Origin: Pseudomonas sp. 5P_3.1_Bac2
GTDB taxonomy: Bacteria; Pseudomonadota; Gammaproteobacteria; Pseudomonadales; Pseudomonadaceae
NCBI RefSeq assembly: GCF_025465995.1
Contig: NZ_JANLNY010000004.1
Span: 496,001-560,000 of the forward strand
DNA: 64,000 nt
Direction: 5' to 3'
In this document: positions 25,202 to 33,466 of the stretch, in pieces
How positions within the stretch are numbered: position 1 is the first letter of the stretch
Layout of the letters: the number at the start of each line of letters is the position of its first letter
Made by a program: the position numbers and the translations under genes
Notes under the pieces: generated by a model
The model's input: the letters and a program-made list of their open reading frames with translations, nothing else
Databases searched by the model: none
What the model was told of the DNA's origin: nothing

Positions 25202-25960
25202 ATGCAGCAGTCACTGCTACGGGTGGTGGCGCAGCTTAAGCGCGCCCAACGTATCCTCATCATCACCGGCGCCGGACTCTCGGCGGATTCCGGTTTGCCC
25301 ACCTATCGCGGCCTGGGCGGCCTGTACAACGGCCACACGGCCGAGGGCTTGCCGATTGAGGCGGCTTTGTCGGGCGGCATGCTGCAGAGCGATCCGGCCC
25401 TGTGTTGGAAATATCTGGCACAGCTGGCTGGGGCTTGTCTGCAGGCGCGACCAAACGCCGCACACATGGCCATCGCTCGGCTGCAAAAACTAAAACCAGA
25501 GTGCTGGGTGCTGACGCAAAACATTGATGGCTATCATCGTGCCGCAGGTAGCCCAGCTGAGCGCCTGATTGAGATTCATGGCCAATTGACGCCTCTGTTT
25601 TGCCTGGACTGCGCCGCCGAGGATGGCGATCTGCCTGCGCATTTGACGGCGCCTATGCCGCCACGCTGTCGTCACTGCCAAGGCCTGCTGCGCCCACCGG
25701 TGGTGCTGTTTGGCGAGATGCTCGGGGAAGATTCGGTGGCGCGTTTACAGGGCGAAATGGCCAAAGGTTTTGAGCTGGTGATCTGCGTCGGCACCAGTGC
25801 GAGCTTTCCTTATATTGTCGAACCATTAATAAGGACGAAGCAGAGGGGCGGCTTCACCGTGGAGATCAATCCAGAGCGATCAGCTATAAGCGCCCAGGTG
25901 GATATCCGGATTGGAACGAAAGCCTTAGATGCAATTCCAGCACTAGTAAGTCACCTTTAG
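25202..25960 (+). CDS. Sir2-family NAD-dependent protein deacylase
   Basis: A 252-residue sirtuin. The NAD-binding motif GAGLSADSGLPTYRG (residues 23-37), QNIDG (106-110), catalytic His126 in EIHGQL and the zinc cysteines 134, 137, 156 and 159 are all present. It removes acyl groups from lysine using NAD+. The YxxR motif that gives CobB/SIRT5-type enzymes preference for succinyl groups is not seen in the usual place (the region reads CWKYLAQLAG), so simple deacetylation is more likely (inference). It is the third gene of the ttcA group, 15 bases after the glycosylase-like gene. Confidence 0.93.
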   Translation: MQQSLLRVVAQLKRAQRILIITGAGLSADSGLPTYRGLGGLYNGHTAEGLPIEAALSGGMLQSDPALCWKYLAQLAGACLQARPNAAHMAIARLQKLKPECWVLTQNIDGYHRAAGSPAERLIEIHGQLTPLFCLDCAAEDGDLPAHLTAPMPPRCRHCQGLLRPPVVLFGEMLGEDSVARLQGEMAKGFELVICVGTSASFPYIVEPLIRTKQRGGFTVEINPERSAISAQVDIRIGTKALDAIPALVSHL

Positions 25961-26038
25961 ATCAATAGAATTTGCAAATGTGGGTTATAGAAGGCATAGT
26001 CCACCCTTCTTTCCAAATTAACCGACACGGTCGTGCCC

Positions 26039-26668
26039 ATGCTAAAGCGTCTCGCACCCCTCGTGCCTATTGCACTTACCTTGGCTCTCGCCGCCTGCGC
26101 GAGCCATGCACCGCAAGTAGAACTCGAAGAAGTTCAGGCTACGGTTTTCCCTCCTGCTGTGCTGGCTGAGCCAGATGAACCAGAGGAGGCTATTGAACAA
26201 GACGCCGCTATTGGCGACTTCACCGAAGAAAAATCCTACAAACTGCCTCAGCTGGCGGACAGCATCCTCAACCATGGCTTGTCCTTGGTGGGTACGCGCT
26301 ACCGCTTCGGTGGTGGTTCGGCCAGCACCGGCTTCGACTGCAGTGGCTTTATCGGCTATCTGTTTAAAGAAGAAGCCGGCATGAAACTGCCGCGTTCGAC
26401 CCGCGAAATGATCAACATCAAGGCACCGCTGGTGGCTCGTGGTGATCTGAAGCCGGGCGACTTGCTGTTCTTCAGCACTGCAGGCCGTGGTCGGGTAAGT
26501 CACGCCGGTATCTATATGGGGGATGATCAGTTCATCCACTCCTCCAGCAGCAGAAGTGGTGGCGTGCGCGTCGACAACCTCGGTGACCGTTACTGGAAGC
26601 GCACCTTCATTGAAGCCAAGCGCGTTTTGGCCATGGCGCCTAGCGACGCGGTCGCTCAGCATCCCTAA
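26039..26668 (+). CDS. NlpC/P60 family lipoprotein
   Basis: A 209-residue putative peptidoglycan endopeptidase. The signal peptide ends in the lipobox LAAC (Cys near residue 21), followed by an acidic linker and the NlpC/P60 domain with catalytic Cys in FDCSGFIGYLF, His in SHAGIYMG and the third polar residue in FIHSSSSR. It should be anchored to the outer membrane and cleave within peptide stems. A second, similar lipoprotein is encoded 175 bases downstream. ATG 26039 is preferred to GTG 26033. An intrinsic terminator follows. Confidence 0.9.
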   Translation: MLKRLAPLVPIALTLALAACASHAPQVELEEVQATVFPPAVLAEPDEPEEAIEQDAAIGDFTEEKSYKLPQLADSILNHGLSLVGTRYRFGGGSASTGFDCSGFIGYLFKEEAGMKLPRSTREMINIKAPLVARGDLKPGDLLFFSTAGRGRVSHAGIYMGDDQFIHSSSSRSGGVRVDNLGDRYWKRTFIEAKRVLAMAPSDAVAQHP

Positions 26669-26690
26669 GCCGTATTCACGCTAGACCCTA

Positions 26691-26716
26691 ACGCCCGAGC
26701 TTGCTCGGGCGTTTTT
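26691..26716 (+). terminator. Intrinsic terminator between the NlpC/P60 genes
   Basis: Perfect 10-bp arms ACGCCCGAGC (26691-26700) and GCTCGGGCGT (26703-26712) with a 2-base loop are followed by tttt. It separates the two NlpC/P60 lipoprotein genes into different transcripts. Confidence 0.9.
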
Positions 26717-26843
26717 GTTTGCGCTTCATAAATATCTTTCCTATCCTTATCAGATACTTACCGGATAAAGCTAAAGCTAATGCTTGCACTGGACTATTGA
26801 TGCGCGCACAGTAGCCGGATTCAAGCTCAGGATGGGCTCGCCA

Positions 26844-27371
26844 ATGTCACTAGTAATTCGCTTGACCCTTATCGTGCTGGCCGCGCAACTCGCCGCTTGC
26901 TCCAGCCAGCCTCCCGCGCCAGTTAAAGCTCCGCCGCGGGTCGTCAAAGCCCCGAGCATGGGCCACGGCGGCGCCAATGATGTGTTGTTCAGCGCTTTAG
27001 GCTTGGTCGGCACGCCTTATCGGTGGGGTGGTAATACCCCGGATAGCGGTTTTGATTGCAGTGGCCTGATTGGCTACGTGTACCGCGATGCTGCCGGCAT
27101 CAGCCTGCCGCGCACGACTCGGGAAATGATCAAGATCGGTGCGCCGAGTGTGGGCCGCGATGCCCTGCAAAGCGGTGATCTGGTGTTCTTCGCCACCAGT
27201 GGCGGTCATCAGGTCAGCCATGCGGGGATCTATGTCGGCGAAGGGCGTTTTGTGCATGCGCCTTCCAGCGGCGGCACCGTGCGCCTGGATAGCCTGAGCA
27301 ACAAGTACTGGCAGCGCGCCTACCTCAACGCCAAACGGGTATTTAGCCCGGAGCTGGCGCGTAACCCTTAA
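26844..27371 (+). CDS. Second NlpC/P60 family lipoprotein
   Basis: A 175-residue paralogue of the preceding lipoprotein. It has signal peptide MSLVIRLTLIVLAAQLAAC with the lipobox at its end, a short Pro-rich linker, and the NlpC/P60 core with Cys in FDCSGLIGYVY, His in SHAGIYVG and FVHAPSS. It lacks the acidic linker of its neighbour. The start at 26844 is chosen for the compact signal peptide; in-frame starts at 26832 and 26784 are less likely. It is a likely outer-membrane-anchored murein endopeptidase. The pair probably arose by duplication, as the catalytic domains align without large gaps. Confidence 0.88.
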   Translation: MSLVIRLTLIVLAAQLAACSSQPPAPVKAPPRVVKAPSMGHGGANDVLFSALGLVGTPYRWGGNTPDSGFDCSGLIGYVYRDAAGISLPRTTREMIKIGAPSVGRDALQSGDLVFFATSGGHQVSHAGIYVGEGRFVHAPSSGGTVRLDSLSNKYWQRAYLNAKRVFSPELARNP

Positions 27372-27504
27372 CTCATTCGCTAAGCCCCGAGCTACAGAGC
27401 GCCTGCCGTCACAGGCGAGCTTGGGGCGGTTTAGCCAGTTCATCCACGCTTGTCCGTGATCGGGTTTGACCCTTGTTCGACAAGGCTCTACCCTGCGCCC
27501 CTTG

Positions 27505-27683
27505 CTACAGGTGCCCAAGGCTTTGGCCGCAGGGTGAAACTGGGAAGTCGCTAACGGCGACGCTGCCCCCGCAACGGTTATTGAGTGAGCCCCTTGGCAT
27601 AACCCAGGCGCGCTGCTTAGAAGCCCGGAGACCGGCCTGTGCGACACCACGACATCGCGGCGGGCTGTGTCTGGCGCTTGTAG
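27505..27683 (+). promoter_or_regulatory. Cobalamin (adenosylcobalamin) riboswitch
   Basis: The conserved core elements appear in order: CAGGTGCC, GCCGCAGGGTGAAACTGGGA, GCTGCCCCCGCAACGG and the B12-box region AAGCCCGGAGACCGGCCTG. The closing P1 helix pairs CTACAGGTGCC (27505-27515) with GGCGCTTGTAG (27673-27683). It lies upstream of bluB and the nucleotide-loop genes, so cobalamin should repress them. Downstream, CCGC near 27714 could pair with the GCGGAG ribosome site of a 16-codon ORF, a possible expression platform (inference). Confidence 0.95.
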
Positions 27684-27745
27684 GCCGTTAAGGCCCCTGA
27701 GTGCTGCTGGCGCCGCTGCGGTTATTTGCGCTGCGGAGTCCCTTG

Positions 27746-27796
27746 ATGATCCCTGTTCGTTACCCCCTGTCTGCACTCGGCCCTGTTAGCGCATGA
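27746..27796 (+). CDS. 16-codon ORF overlapping bluB start
   Basis: ATG at 27746 follows a good ribosome site (gcggag) and encodes MIPVRYPLSALGPVSA. The stop overlaps the bluB start (ATGA at 27793-27796). bluB itself has no visible ribosome site, so its translation may depend on ribosomes finishing this ORF. It lies between the riboswitch and bluB. It may be a coupling leader or the translated part of the expression platform. No homologue is known to me. Confidence 0.4.
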   Translation: MIPVRYPLSALGPVSA

Positions 27797-28440
27797 GTCA
27801 GCATGCCTTTACTGCCGAGCAGCGCGCCGGGGTCTACCGTGCCATCGCCCAGCGCCGGGATATGCGCCACTTTGCCGGTGGCGAAGTGGCGCCCGAGCTG
27901 CTCGCGCGTCTGCTTGAAGCCGCCCATCAAGCGCCCAGTGTCGGCCTGATGCAACCCTGGCGGTTTATCCGAATTACCGACGCGCCACTGCGCAGCGCGA
28001 TCCACGCTTTAGTCGAAGACGAACGCGTGCGCACCGCCGAAGCGCTGGGCCAGCGCAGCGATGAGTTTATGCGCTTAAAAGTCGAAGGCGTGCGCGACTG
28101 CGCTGAGTTACTGGTGGTGGCGCTGACCGAGCAGCGTGAGGCGCATATCTTTGGTCGGCGCACCTTGCCGGAGATGGATATGGCTTCGGTGTCCTGCGCC
28201 ATCCAAAACCTTTGGCTGGCGGCCCGCGCCGAAGGCTTGGGCATGGGTTGGGTGTCGCTGTTTGAGCCGCAGGCCTTGGCCGATTTGCTCGGTATGCCAG
28301 CTGGCGCCAAACCCTTAGCGGTGCTGTGCTTGGGCCCGGTCACTGAGTTTTATGCGCAGCCCATGCTGATCGAGGAGGGCTGGGCGCAGCCGCGGCCTTT
28401 GGCTGAGTTAATTGCAGAAAATCAATGGCCCACGTCTTAG
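27793..28440 (+). CDS. bluB: 5,6-dimethylbenzimidazole synthase BluB
   Basis: A 215-residue flavin-destroying enzyme that makes the B12 lower ligand from reduced FMN and oxygen. Nitroreductase-fold motifs are clear: RRDMRHFAGG at the start, AAHQAPSVGLMQPWRFIRI, FGRRTLPEMDMASVSCAIQNLWLAARAEGLGMGWVSLF and the C-terminal GWAQPRPLAELI. It is the first enzyme gene after the cobalamin riboswitch, starting within the stop of a 16-codon ORF and lacking its own ribosome site. It is followed by cobU, cobT, cobC and cobS. Confidence 0.95.
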   Translation: MSQHAFTAEQRAGVYRAIAQRRDMRHFAGGEVAPELLARLLEAAHQAPSVGLMQPWRFIRITDAPLRSAIHALVEDERVRTAEALGQRSDEFMRLKVEGVRDCAELLVVALTEQREAHIFGRRTLPEMDMASVSCAIQNLWLAARAEGLGMGWVSLFEPQALADLLGMPAGAKPLAVLCLGPVTEFYAQPMLIEEGWAQPRPLAELIAENQWPTS

Positions 28441-28473
28441 CTTCGGGCCGCTTCAAGGGGCAAGGTGATCAGC

Positions 28474-28995
28474 ATGTATGAGCTTATTCTCGGTGGCGCC
28501 CGCTCGGGCAAAAGCCGCCTGGCCGAGCGCTTAGCCAGCGAATCGAATCTGCGCGTGCGATATATCGCCACTGCCGAGGCCTTGGATGGCGAGATGCAGG
28601 CGCGCATCGACCACCATCAACAATCCCGTCCGGCGCATTGGCAGCTGATTGAAGAGCCCTTGGCGCTGGCCCGCGTGCTACGTGAGCACGCCAGCCCTGA
28701 GCACTGCCTGTTGGTCGACTGCCTCACTCTTTGGCTGAGCAACTTGTTGCTGTTGGACGACGAGGCGCGCCTGCAAGGCGAGCTGAAGCAGTTACTCGAC
28801 TGCCTGGTGGATTTGCCCGGGCGGATCATTTTAGTCAGTAACGAAACCGGCTTAGGCGTGGTGCCCATGGGTGAGCTAACCCGGCGTTATGTCGATCAAG
28901 CCGGTTGGTTGCATCAGGCCCTGGCTGAGCATTGCCAGCGCGTCGTGTTCTGTGTGGCCGGTTTACCTATGGTCCTGAAAGGAGCTGCGTTATGA
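28474..28995 (+). CDS. cobU: Adenosylcobinamide kinase / guanylyltransferase
   Basis: A 173-residue bifunctional enzyme (CobU, called CobP in Pseudomonas) that phosphorylates adenosylcobinamide and then forms adenosylcobinamide-GDP. The P-loop GGARSGKS is at residues 7-14, the histidine pair His47/His48 in [11 protein letters not shown] includes the residue guanylylated in relatives, and [13 protein letters not shown] and [11 protein letters not shown] are typical. The start at 28474 is preferred to GTG 28465 because aaggtga precedes it. Its stop overlaps the cobT start (ATGA), so translation is coupled. Confidence 0.95.
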   Translation: MYELILGGARSGKSRLAERLASESNLRVRYIATAEALDGEMQARIDHHQQSRPAHWQLIEEPLALARVLREHASPEHCLLVDCLTLWLSNLLLLDDEARLQGELKQLLDCLVDLPGRIILVSNETGLGVVPMGELTRRYVDQAGWLHQALAEHCQRVVFCVAGLPMVLKGAAL

Positions 28996-30047
28996 GCCAG
29001 TCGTGGTGGCAAGCGCCTTGCCAAGTTGCCGATGAGGCAGTGCGTGAGCGTGCCCTGGCGCGTCAGCAGCAATTGACCAAGCCCACCGGCGCTCTGGGGC
29101 AGTTAGAGGCTTTGGCGGTGCAGTTGGCGGCGCTGCAAGGCCGCGAGCGGCCGAGCATCGAGCAGGTGCATATCAGTATTTTTGCGGGCGACCATGGGGT
29201 GGTGGCCGAAGGGGTTTCGGCCTATCCGCAGGCGGTGACCGTGCAGATGTTGAGTAATTTTGTCGGCGGCGGCGCGGCCATCAGCGTGCTGGCTAAGCAG
29301 CTTGGTGCCAGTCTAGAAGTGCTGGATCTGGGGACGGTCGAGCAAGGGCAGAGCTTGCCCGGCGTACAGCGCCTGCAGTTGGGCCCCGGCACTGCCAACT
29401 TTAGCCAGGGCCCGGCGATGGGCGCTGCCCAGCTTGCGGCGGCCTTGGCCGCTGGCCGCGATAGTGTGTTGGGCGCTAAAGCCCAGGGCTGTCAGCTGTT
29501 TATTGGTGGCGAGATGGGCATCGGCAATACCACCGCGGCGGCGGCGCTGGCCTGTTGGCTGCTGAAGTGCCCGGCGCTGGACTTAGCTGGCCCAGGCACG
29601 GGGTTAGGCCGGGCAGGGGTACAGCATAAAGCCCAAGTGGTGGAGGCGGCGCTGGCGCTGCATCACGGGCAGATCCAAACTCCTATCCAAGCGTTGCAGT
29701 ATTTCGGCGGTTTTGAGATTGCTGCCTTAACCGGCGCCTATCTGGCTTGCGCTCAGCAGGGTGTGGTGGCGCTGGTGGATGGCTTTATCTGTAGCGTCGC
29801 GGCGTTATTTGCAGTGCAGCTTAATCCGGCCTGTCACGCTTGGCTGCTGTTCGCCCACAGTGGCGCCGAACCCGGCCATCAGCGCGTTTTACAGGCCCTT
29901 AAGGCACAGCCGCTGCTGGATTTAGGCCTGCGCCTAGGTGAAGGCAGTGGCGCGGCGCTGGCCGTGCCTCTGCTGCGGCTGGCGTGCAGCCTGCACAATG
30001 ACATGGCCACCTTCGCTGAGGCGGCAGTGGCGGATCGTCCAGCATGA
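28992..30047 (+). CDS. cobT: Nicotinate-nucleotide--dimethylbenzimidazole phosphoribosyltransferase
   Basis: A 351-residue CobT, which makes alpha-ribazole 5'-phosphate from the lower ligand and nicotinate mononucleotide. Family motifs include [49 protein letters not shown] and the catalytic glutamate Glu317 in [10 protein letters not shown], at the same number as in the Salmonella enzyme. It has a strong ribosome site (aaaggag) and overlaps cobU upstream and cobC downstream by four bases each, so the four genes form one tight operon. Its product feeds cobC and cobS. Confidence 0.96.
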   Translation: MSQSWWQAPCQVADEAVRERALARQQQLTKPTGALGQLEALAVQLAALQGRERPSIEQVHISIFAGDHGVVAEGVSAYPQAVTVQMLSNFVGGGAAISVLAKQLGASLEVLDLGTVEQGQSLPGVQRLQLGPGTANFSQGPAMGAAQLAAALAAGRDSVLGAKAQGCQLFIGGEMGIGNTTAAAALACWLLKCPALDLAGPGTGLGRAGVQHKAQVVEAALALHHGQIQTPIQALQYFGGFEIAALTGAYLACAQQGVVALVDGFICSVAALFAVQLNPACHAWLLFAHSGAEPGHQRVLQALKAQPLLDLGLRLGEGSGAALAVPLLRLACSLHNDMATFAEAAVADRPA

Positions 30048-30619
30048 GCGTGCAGCTTGAGTTAATCCGTCATGGCGTCACCGAATTGGGTGGTGGCCTG
30101 CGCGGCAGCCTGGACGATGCCCTGACAGAGGAAGGGTGGGCGCAGCTGCGTAGCGCTGTGGCTGACGGCAGCCGTTGGGATCGTCTAATCAGTTCACCCT
30201 TACAGCGCTGCGCACGCTTTGCCGAAGAGCTGGCGGCGCAGCATGACGTGCCACTGGAGTTCGAGCCTGATTTACGGGAGCTGCATTTTGGCCAGTGGGA
30301 AGGCCTGACCAGCGCGCAACTGATGCGCAGTGACGCTGCCGCCCTTGGCCAATTCTGGTCCGATCCCTATGGCTTCACTCCGCCTGCGGCTGAGCCGCTG
30401 TTGGCCTTCGAGGCGCGCGTGCTGGCCGCCGTGCAGCGCTTGCAGCAGCGCTATGCCGGGCAACGGCTGTTGGTGGTGACCCATGGTGGGGTGATCCGCT
30501 TGCTGCTGACCCGCGCCCGTGGTCTGCCGCGCGGAGACTTGCTGCAAGTGGCGGTGGCCCATGCCCAGCGCTTTGTAATCAGCTGTGATGCTGCTGGCCA
30601 GCTACGGGAGCAGCCATGA
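30044..30619 (+). CDS. cobC: Alpha-ribazole phosphatase (histidine phosphatase family)
   Basis: A 191-residue histidine phosphatase. The catalytic RHG motif is in [10 protein letters not shown], with a conserved Arg in [14 protein letters not shown], a Glu in [15 protein letters not shown] and the second His in VVTHGGVIR. In this operon it removes the 5'-phosphate from alpha-ribazole phosphate or adenosylcobalamin phosphate. The start overlaps the cobT stop and the stop overlaps the cobS start (ATGA at 30616). The family has many phosphatases; the cob context decides the role. Confidence 0.92.
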   Translation: MSVQLELIRHGVTELGGGLRGSLDDALTEEGWAQLRSAVADGSRWDRLISSPLQRCARFAEELAAQHDVPLEFEPDLRELHFGQWEGLTSAQLMRSDAAALGQFWSDPYGFTPPAAEPLLAFEARVLAAVQRLQQRYAGQRLLVVTHGGVIRLLLTRARGLPRGDLLQVAVAHAQRFVISCDAAGQLREQP

Positions 30620-31344
30620 CGGCGTGGTGGATCGCCTTGCAGTTTCTGACTCGTCTGCCGGTGACTCTGGGGGCAATGCCGAGCGCACAGCAGATAGGGC
30701 GCTCGTTGCTGTTTTATCCCGCAGTCGGTCTGCTGATTGGCGCCTTGCTGTGCTTGGGCCAATGGCTGCTGGGCGATACCGCGCTGGTGTTGCAGGCGGC
30801 GCTGCTCTTGACCCTGTGGGTCGGCATCAGTGGCGGTCTGCATCTGGACGGCCTGGCTGACAGTGCGGACGCCTGGGTTGGCGGCTTTGCCGATAAAGCG
30901 CGCACCTTAGAAATCATGAAAGATCCGCGCAGCGGTCCGATCGCCGTAGTGGTGTTGGTGCTGTTGCTCTTGCTGAAATTCTCCGCCTTATGGGTGTTGT
31001 TACAGCAGGGCCACGGCCTGTACTTGCTACTGGTGCCGTGGCTGGCGCGCTGTCTGATGCCGCTGTTGTTTCTGACGACGCCCTATGTGCGCGCCGGCGG
31101 ATTAGGGCAGGCCTTGGCTGAGCATATGCCCAGGCGCCAGTTGCCCTGGCTGTTGGCAGTGAATGCCGGGCTGATGTTGTTATTTGGTGTGCCGGGGCTG
31201 CTGGCGATTTTGGTTGGCGCTGCGGTTTTTATGCTGCTGCGCCGGGCCATGCTTAAGCGTCTTGAGGGCTGCACTGGCGATACGGCTGGGGCTTTACTAG
31301 AGGTGGTGGAGTGCTCTGTACTGCTGGTTTTGGCCTGTTATTAA
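30616..31344 (+). CDS. cobS: Adenosylcobinamide-GDP ribazoletransferase
   Basis: A 242-residue polytopic inner-membrane enzyme (CobS/CobV) joining adenosylcobinamide-GDP and alpha-ribazole(-phosphate), the last step of the nucleotide loop. The N-terminal ALQFLTRLPV and the metal-binding HLDGLADSADAW, with IMKDPRSGPIAVV, are diagnostic. Six or so helices follow. The ribosome site gggag lies within cobC. It is the last cob gene here. The next gene, an MFS transporter, starts 84 bases on without a visible terminator between. Confidence 0.95.
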   Translation: MTAWWIALQFLTRLPVTLGAMPSAQQIGRSLLFYPAVGLLIGALLCLGQWLLGDTALVLQAALLLTLWVGISGGLHLDGLADSADAWVGGFADKARTLEIMKDPRSGPIAVVVLVLLLLLKFSALWVLLQQGHGLYLLLVPWLARCLMPLLFLTTPYVRAGGLGQALAEHMPRRQLPWLLAVNAGLMLLFGVPGLLAILVGAAVFMLLRRAMLKRLEGCTGDTAGALLEVVECSVLLVLACY

Positions 31345-31428
31345 GGGCTAACTGTAACTTGCCAGAAACACCGTCAGTCGGCAGTCTAGCGCCTCTTTAA
31401 ACACACCTGAGCAGTAGCGCGAGGCGCC

Positions 31429-32631
31429 ATGAGAACGTCGGCTAACAGCATCTTTGGGTTACTGCTTGGCAGTTCGCTGATTTTGGCGCTGTCCTTGGGC
31501 GTGCGGCATGGCTTTGGTCTGTTCTTGCCGCCGATGAGTCTGGAGTTTGGCTGGGGGCGCGAGGTCTTCGCCTTCGCCATCGCCCTGCAGAACCTGATCT
31601 GGGGCTTGGCCCAGCCCTTTACTGGCGCCTTTGCCGACCGTTTTGGCCCGCGCAAGGCGGTGATCATCGGTGGTGTGCTGTATGCCGTAGGCTTGTTGTG
31701 CATGGCTTACGCCGATACCCCGGGCAGCTTGTCGCTCAGTGCTGGTTTATTGATCGGTATTGGCCTGTCCGGCACCTCGTTTTCAGTGATTCTTGGCGTG
31801 GTGGGCCGCGCGGTCAGCCTGGAAAAACGCAGCATGGCCATGGGTATTGCGGCGGCGGCCGGCTCCTTCGGCCAGTTCGCCATGCTCCCCGGCACCTTGG
31901 GCTTGATCAGCACTTTGGGTTGGTCGCTGGCATTGTTAGTGTTGGCTGTGTTGGTGGGGCTGATCGTGCCGCTGGCGCGCATGATTAGTGAGCCGGCGCA
32001 GGTCAGTCACGGTCCGGCTCAGAGCTTGCGCGAGGCCTTGGTGGAGGCCTGTCGTCACCCCGGTTTTTGCCTGCTGGCCTTGGGCTTTTTTGTCTGCGGC
32101 TTCCAGGTGGTGTTTATCGGCGTGCACCTGCCGGCCTATTTAGTTGATCAGCATCTGCCGGCCATGGCCGGGACCACGGTATTAGCCTTGGTTGGCCTGT
32201 TTAATATCTTTGGCACCTATATCGCCGGTTGGCTGGGCGGGCGCTGGAGTAAGCCACGCCTGCTCAGCGCCTTGTATCTGGCGCGGGGCGTGGTGATTGT
32301 GCTGTTCTTGTGGATGCCGCTGTCGTTGTGGACGGCTTATGCCTTTGGCATCGCCATGGGCCTGCTGTGGTTGTCGACGGTGCCGTTGACCAATGGCACG
32401 GTGGCCAGCGTGTTTGGCGTGCGTAATTTGTCTATGCTGGGTGGCATCGTATTCTTGTTCCATCAGTTGGGAGCCTTCCTGGGCGGCTGGCTCGGTGGTT
32501 ACCTGTATGACCATACCGGCAGCTATGATTTAGTCTGGTATATCTCCATCGGTTTGAGCCTGGTCGCGGCCTTACTCAATTGGCCGGTCAGCGAGCAACC
32601 GGTAGCACGTCTGCAGCAGGTGAATACATGA
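31429..32631 (+). CDS. MFS transporter
   Basis: A 400-residue 12-helix major facilitator. FGLFLPPMSLEFGWGREVFAFA in the first helix pair and QPFTGAFADRFGPRKAVIIGG for the loop 2-3 motif resemble the oxalate/monocarboxylate-type branch of MFS importers. It follows cobS by 84 bases in the same direction, an order also found in other Pseudomonas, but nothing in the sequence ties it to corrinoids. Ribosome site gagg. Its stop codon overlaps the start of a 41-codon membrane ORF. Substrate unknown. Confidence 0.88.
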   Translation: MRTSANSIFGLLLGSSLILALSLGVRHGFGLFLPPMSLEFGWGREVFAFAIALQNLIWGLAQPFTGAFADRFGPRKAVIIGGVLYAVGLLCMAYADTPGSLSLSAGLLIGIGLSGTSFSVILGVVGRAVSLEKRSMAMGIAAAAGSFGQFAMLPGTLGLISTLGWSLALLVLAVLVGLIVPLARMISEPAQVSHGPAQSLREALVEACRHPGFCLLALGFFVCGFQVVFIGVHLPAYLVDQHLPAMAGTTVLALVGLFNIFGTYIAGWLGGRWSKPRLLSALYLARGVVIVLFLWMPLSLWTAYAFGIAMGLLWLSTVPLTNGTVASVFGVRNLSMLGGIVFLFHQLGAFLGGWLGGYLYDHTGSYDLVWYISIGLSLVAALLNWPVSEQPVARLQQVNT

Positions 32632-32753
32632 GCAAGGAATATCGCTGGCAGGCTGTCTTGGCATTTGTTGGTGCTTTGCTGCTGGGGCTCGCTTGGTGGG
32701 GCTGGGGGCAGAGCGGGCTGGCGTTTCTACACTTAGGTATTGGTTTGTGCTGA
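32628..32753 (+). CDS. 41-residue single-span membrane protein
   Basis: This small ORF starts on the stop codon of the MFS gene (ATGA at 32628-32631) and encodes a basic N-terminus (MSKEYRW), one hydrophobic helix ([19 protein letters not shown]) and a hydrophobic tail ending in Cys. The overlap implies translational coupling to the transporter. It could be a small accessory subunit of the MFS protein (inference). It ends 16 bases before the glutathione peroxidase start. Not recognised as a named family. Confidence 0.65.
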   Translation: MSKEYRWQAVLAFVGALLLGLAWWGWGQSGLAFLHLGIGLC

Positions 32754-32769
32754 GCATGAGGACGAAATA

Positions 32770-33321
32770 ATGCGCGCACTGTTCTGGGCTGCATGCTTAA
32801 TCACCACGGCTCTGTGCGGCACCGCTCAAGCCAATGAGTGCCCGCCGTTGCTGCAAGGCCAGGTGGCTAAGCTGCGCAGCAACGAATCCATCGATTTATG
32901 CCAAGCCTATGCCGGCAAGCCGCTTTTGGTGGTCAATACCGCCAGCTTCTGTGGCTTTAGCAAGCAATTCACCGGTCTTGAGGCGCTGTATCAGCGCTAC
33001 AAGGGCCAAGGCTTGGAAGTGTTGGGGGTACCCTCCGATGACTTTCGCCAAGAGGCCGATAGCAGCGAGGAAACCGCCAAGGTCTGCTACGTCAATTACG
33101 GTGTGACGTTCACCATGACTGCTGCGCAAGCGGTGCGTGGTGACGATGCGCTGCCGTTGTTCAAAGTATTGGCCGAGCAAAGTAAGGCACCGCGCTGGAA
33201 CTTCTACAAATACGTGGTGGATCGCCGGGGGCAGGTGATCGCGAGCTTTTCCAGTCTGACCAAACCGGATGATCCTGAGTTAATCGCCGCGATTGAGCAG
33301 GCCATTGCCAGCCAACCCTGA
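32770..33321 (+). CDS. Exported glutathione peroxidase family protein
   Basis: A 183-residue thiol peroxidase with a 21-residue signal peptide (ends GTAQA), hence periplasmic. The peroxidatic cysteine is Cys61 in [12 protein letters not shown]; Trp143-Asn144 in RWNFYKY complete part of the usual tetrad. The conserved Gln of the NQFG motif is not present: the region reads [10 protein letters not shown]. Bacterial members generally use thioredoxin-like donors. The start at 32770 gives a clean signal peptide. It stands 16 bases after the 41-residue ORF. Confidence 0.88.
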   Translation: MRALFWAACLITTALCGTAQANECPPLLQGQVAKLRSNESIDLCQAYAGKPLLVVNTASFCGFSKQFTGLEALYQRYKGQGLEVLGVPSDDFRQEADSSEETAKVCYVNYGVTFTMTAAQAVRGDDALPLFKVLAEQSKAPRWNFYKYVVDRRGQVIASFSSLTKPDDPELIAAIEQAIASQP

Positions 33322-33466
33322 GCCTTCGCTCACCCATCTGGGCGATAGTGGTCGTCGATTTGCTCGCCATACTCAGGATGCTGCCAACTGCGCACTGAGT
33401 CATTGTGTGGGCTTTTAACCGGGCCGCCGGACGGTGCATAACAACAAATAGCCCGAGGATTGGGCA

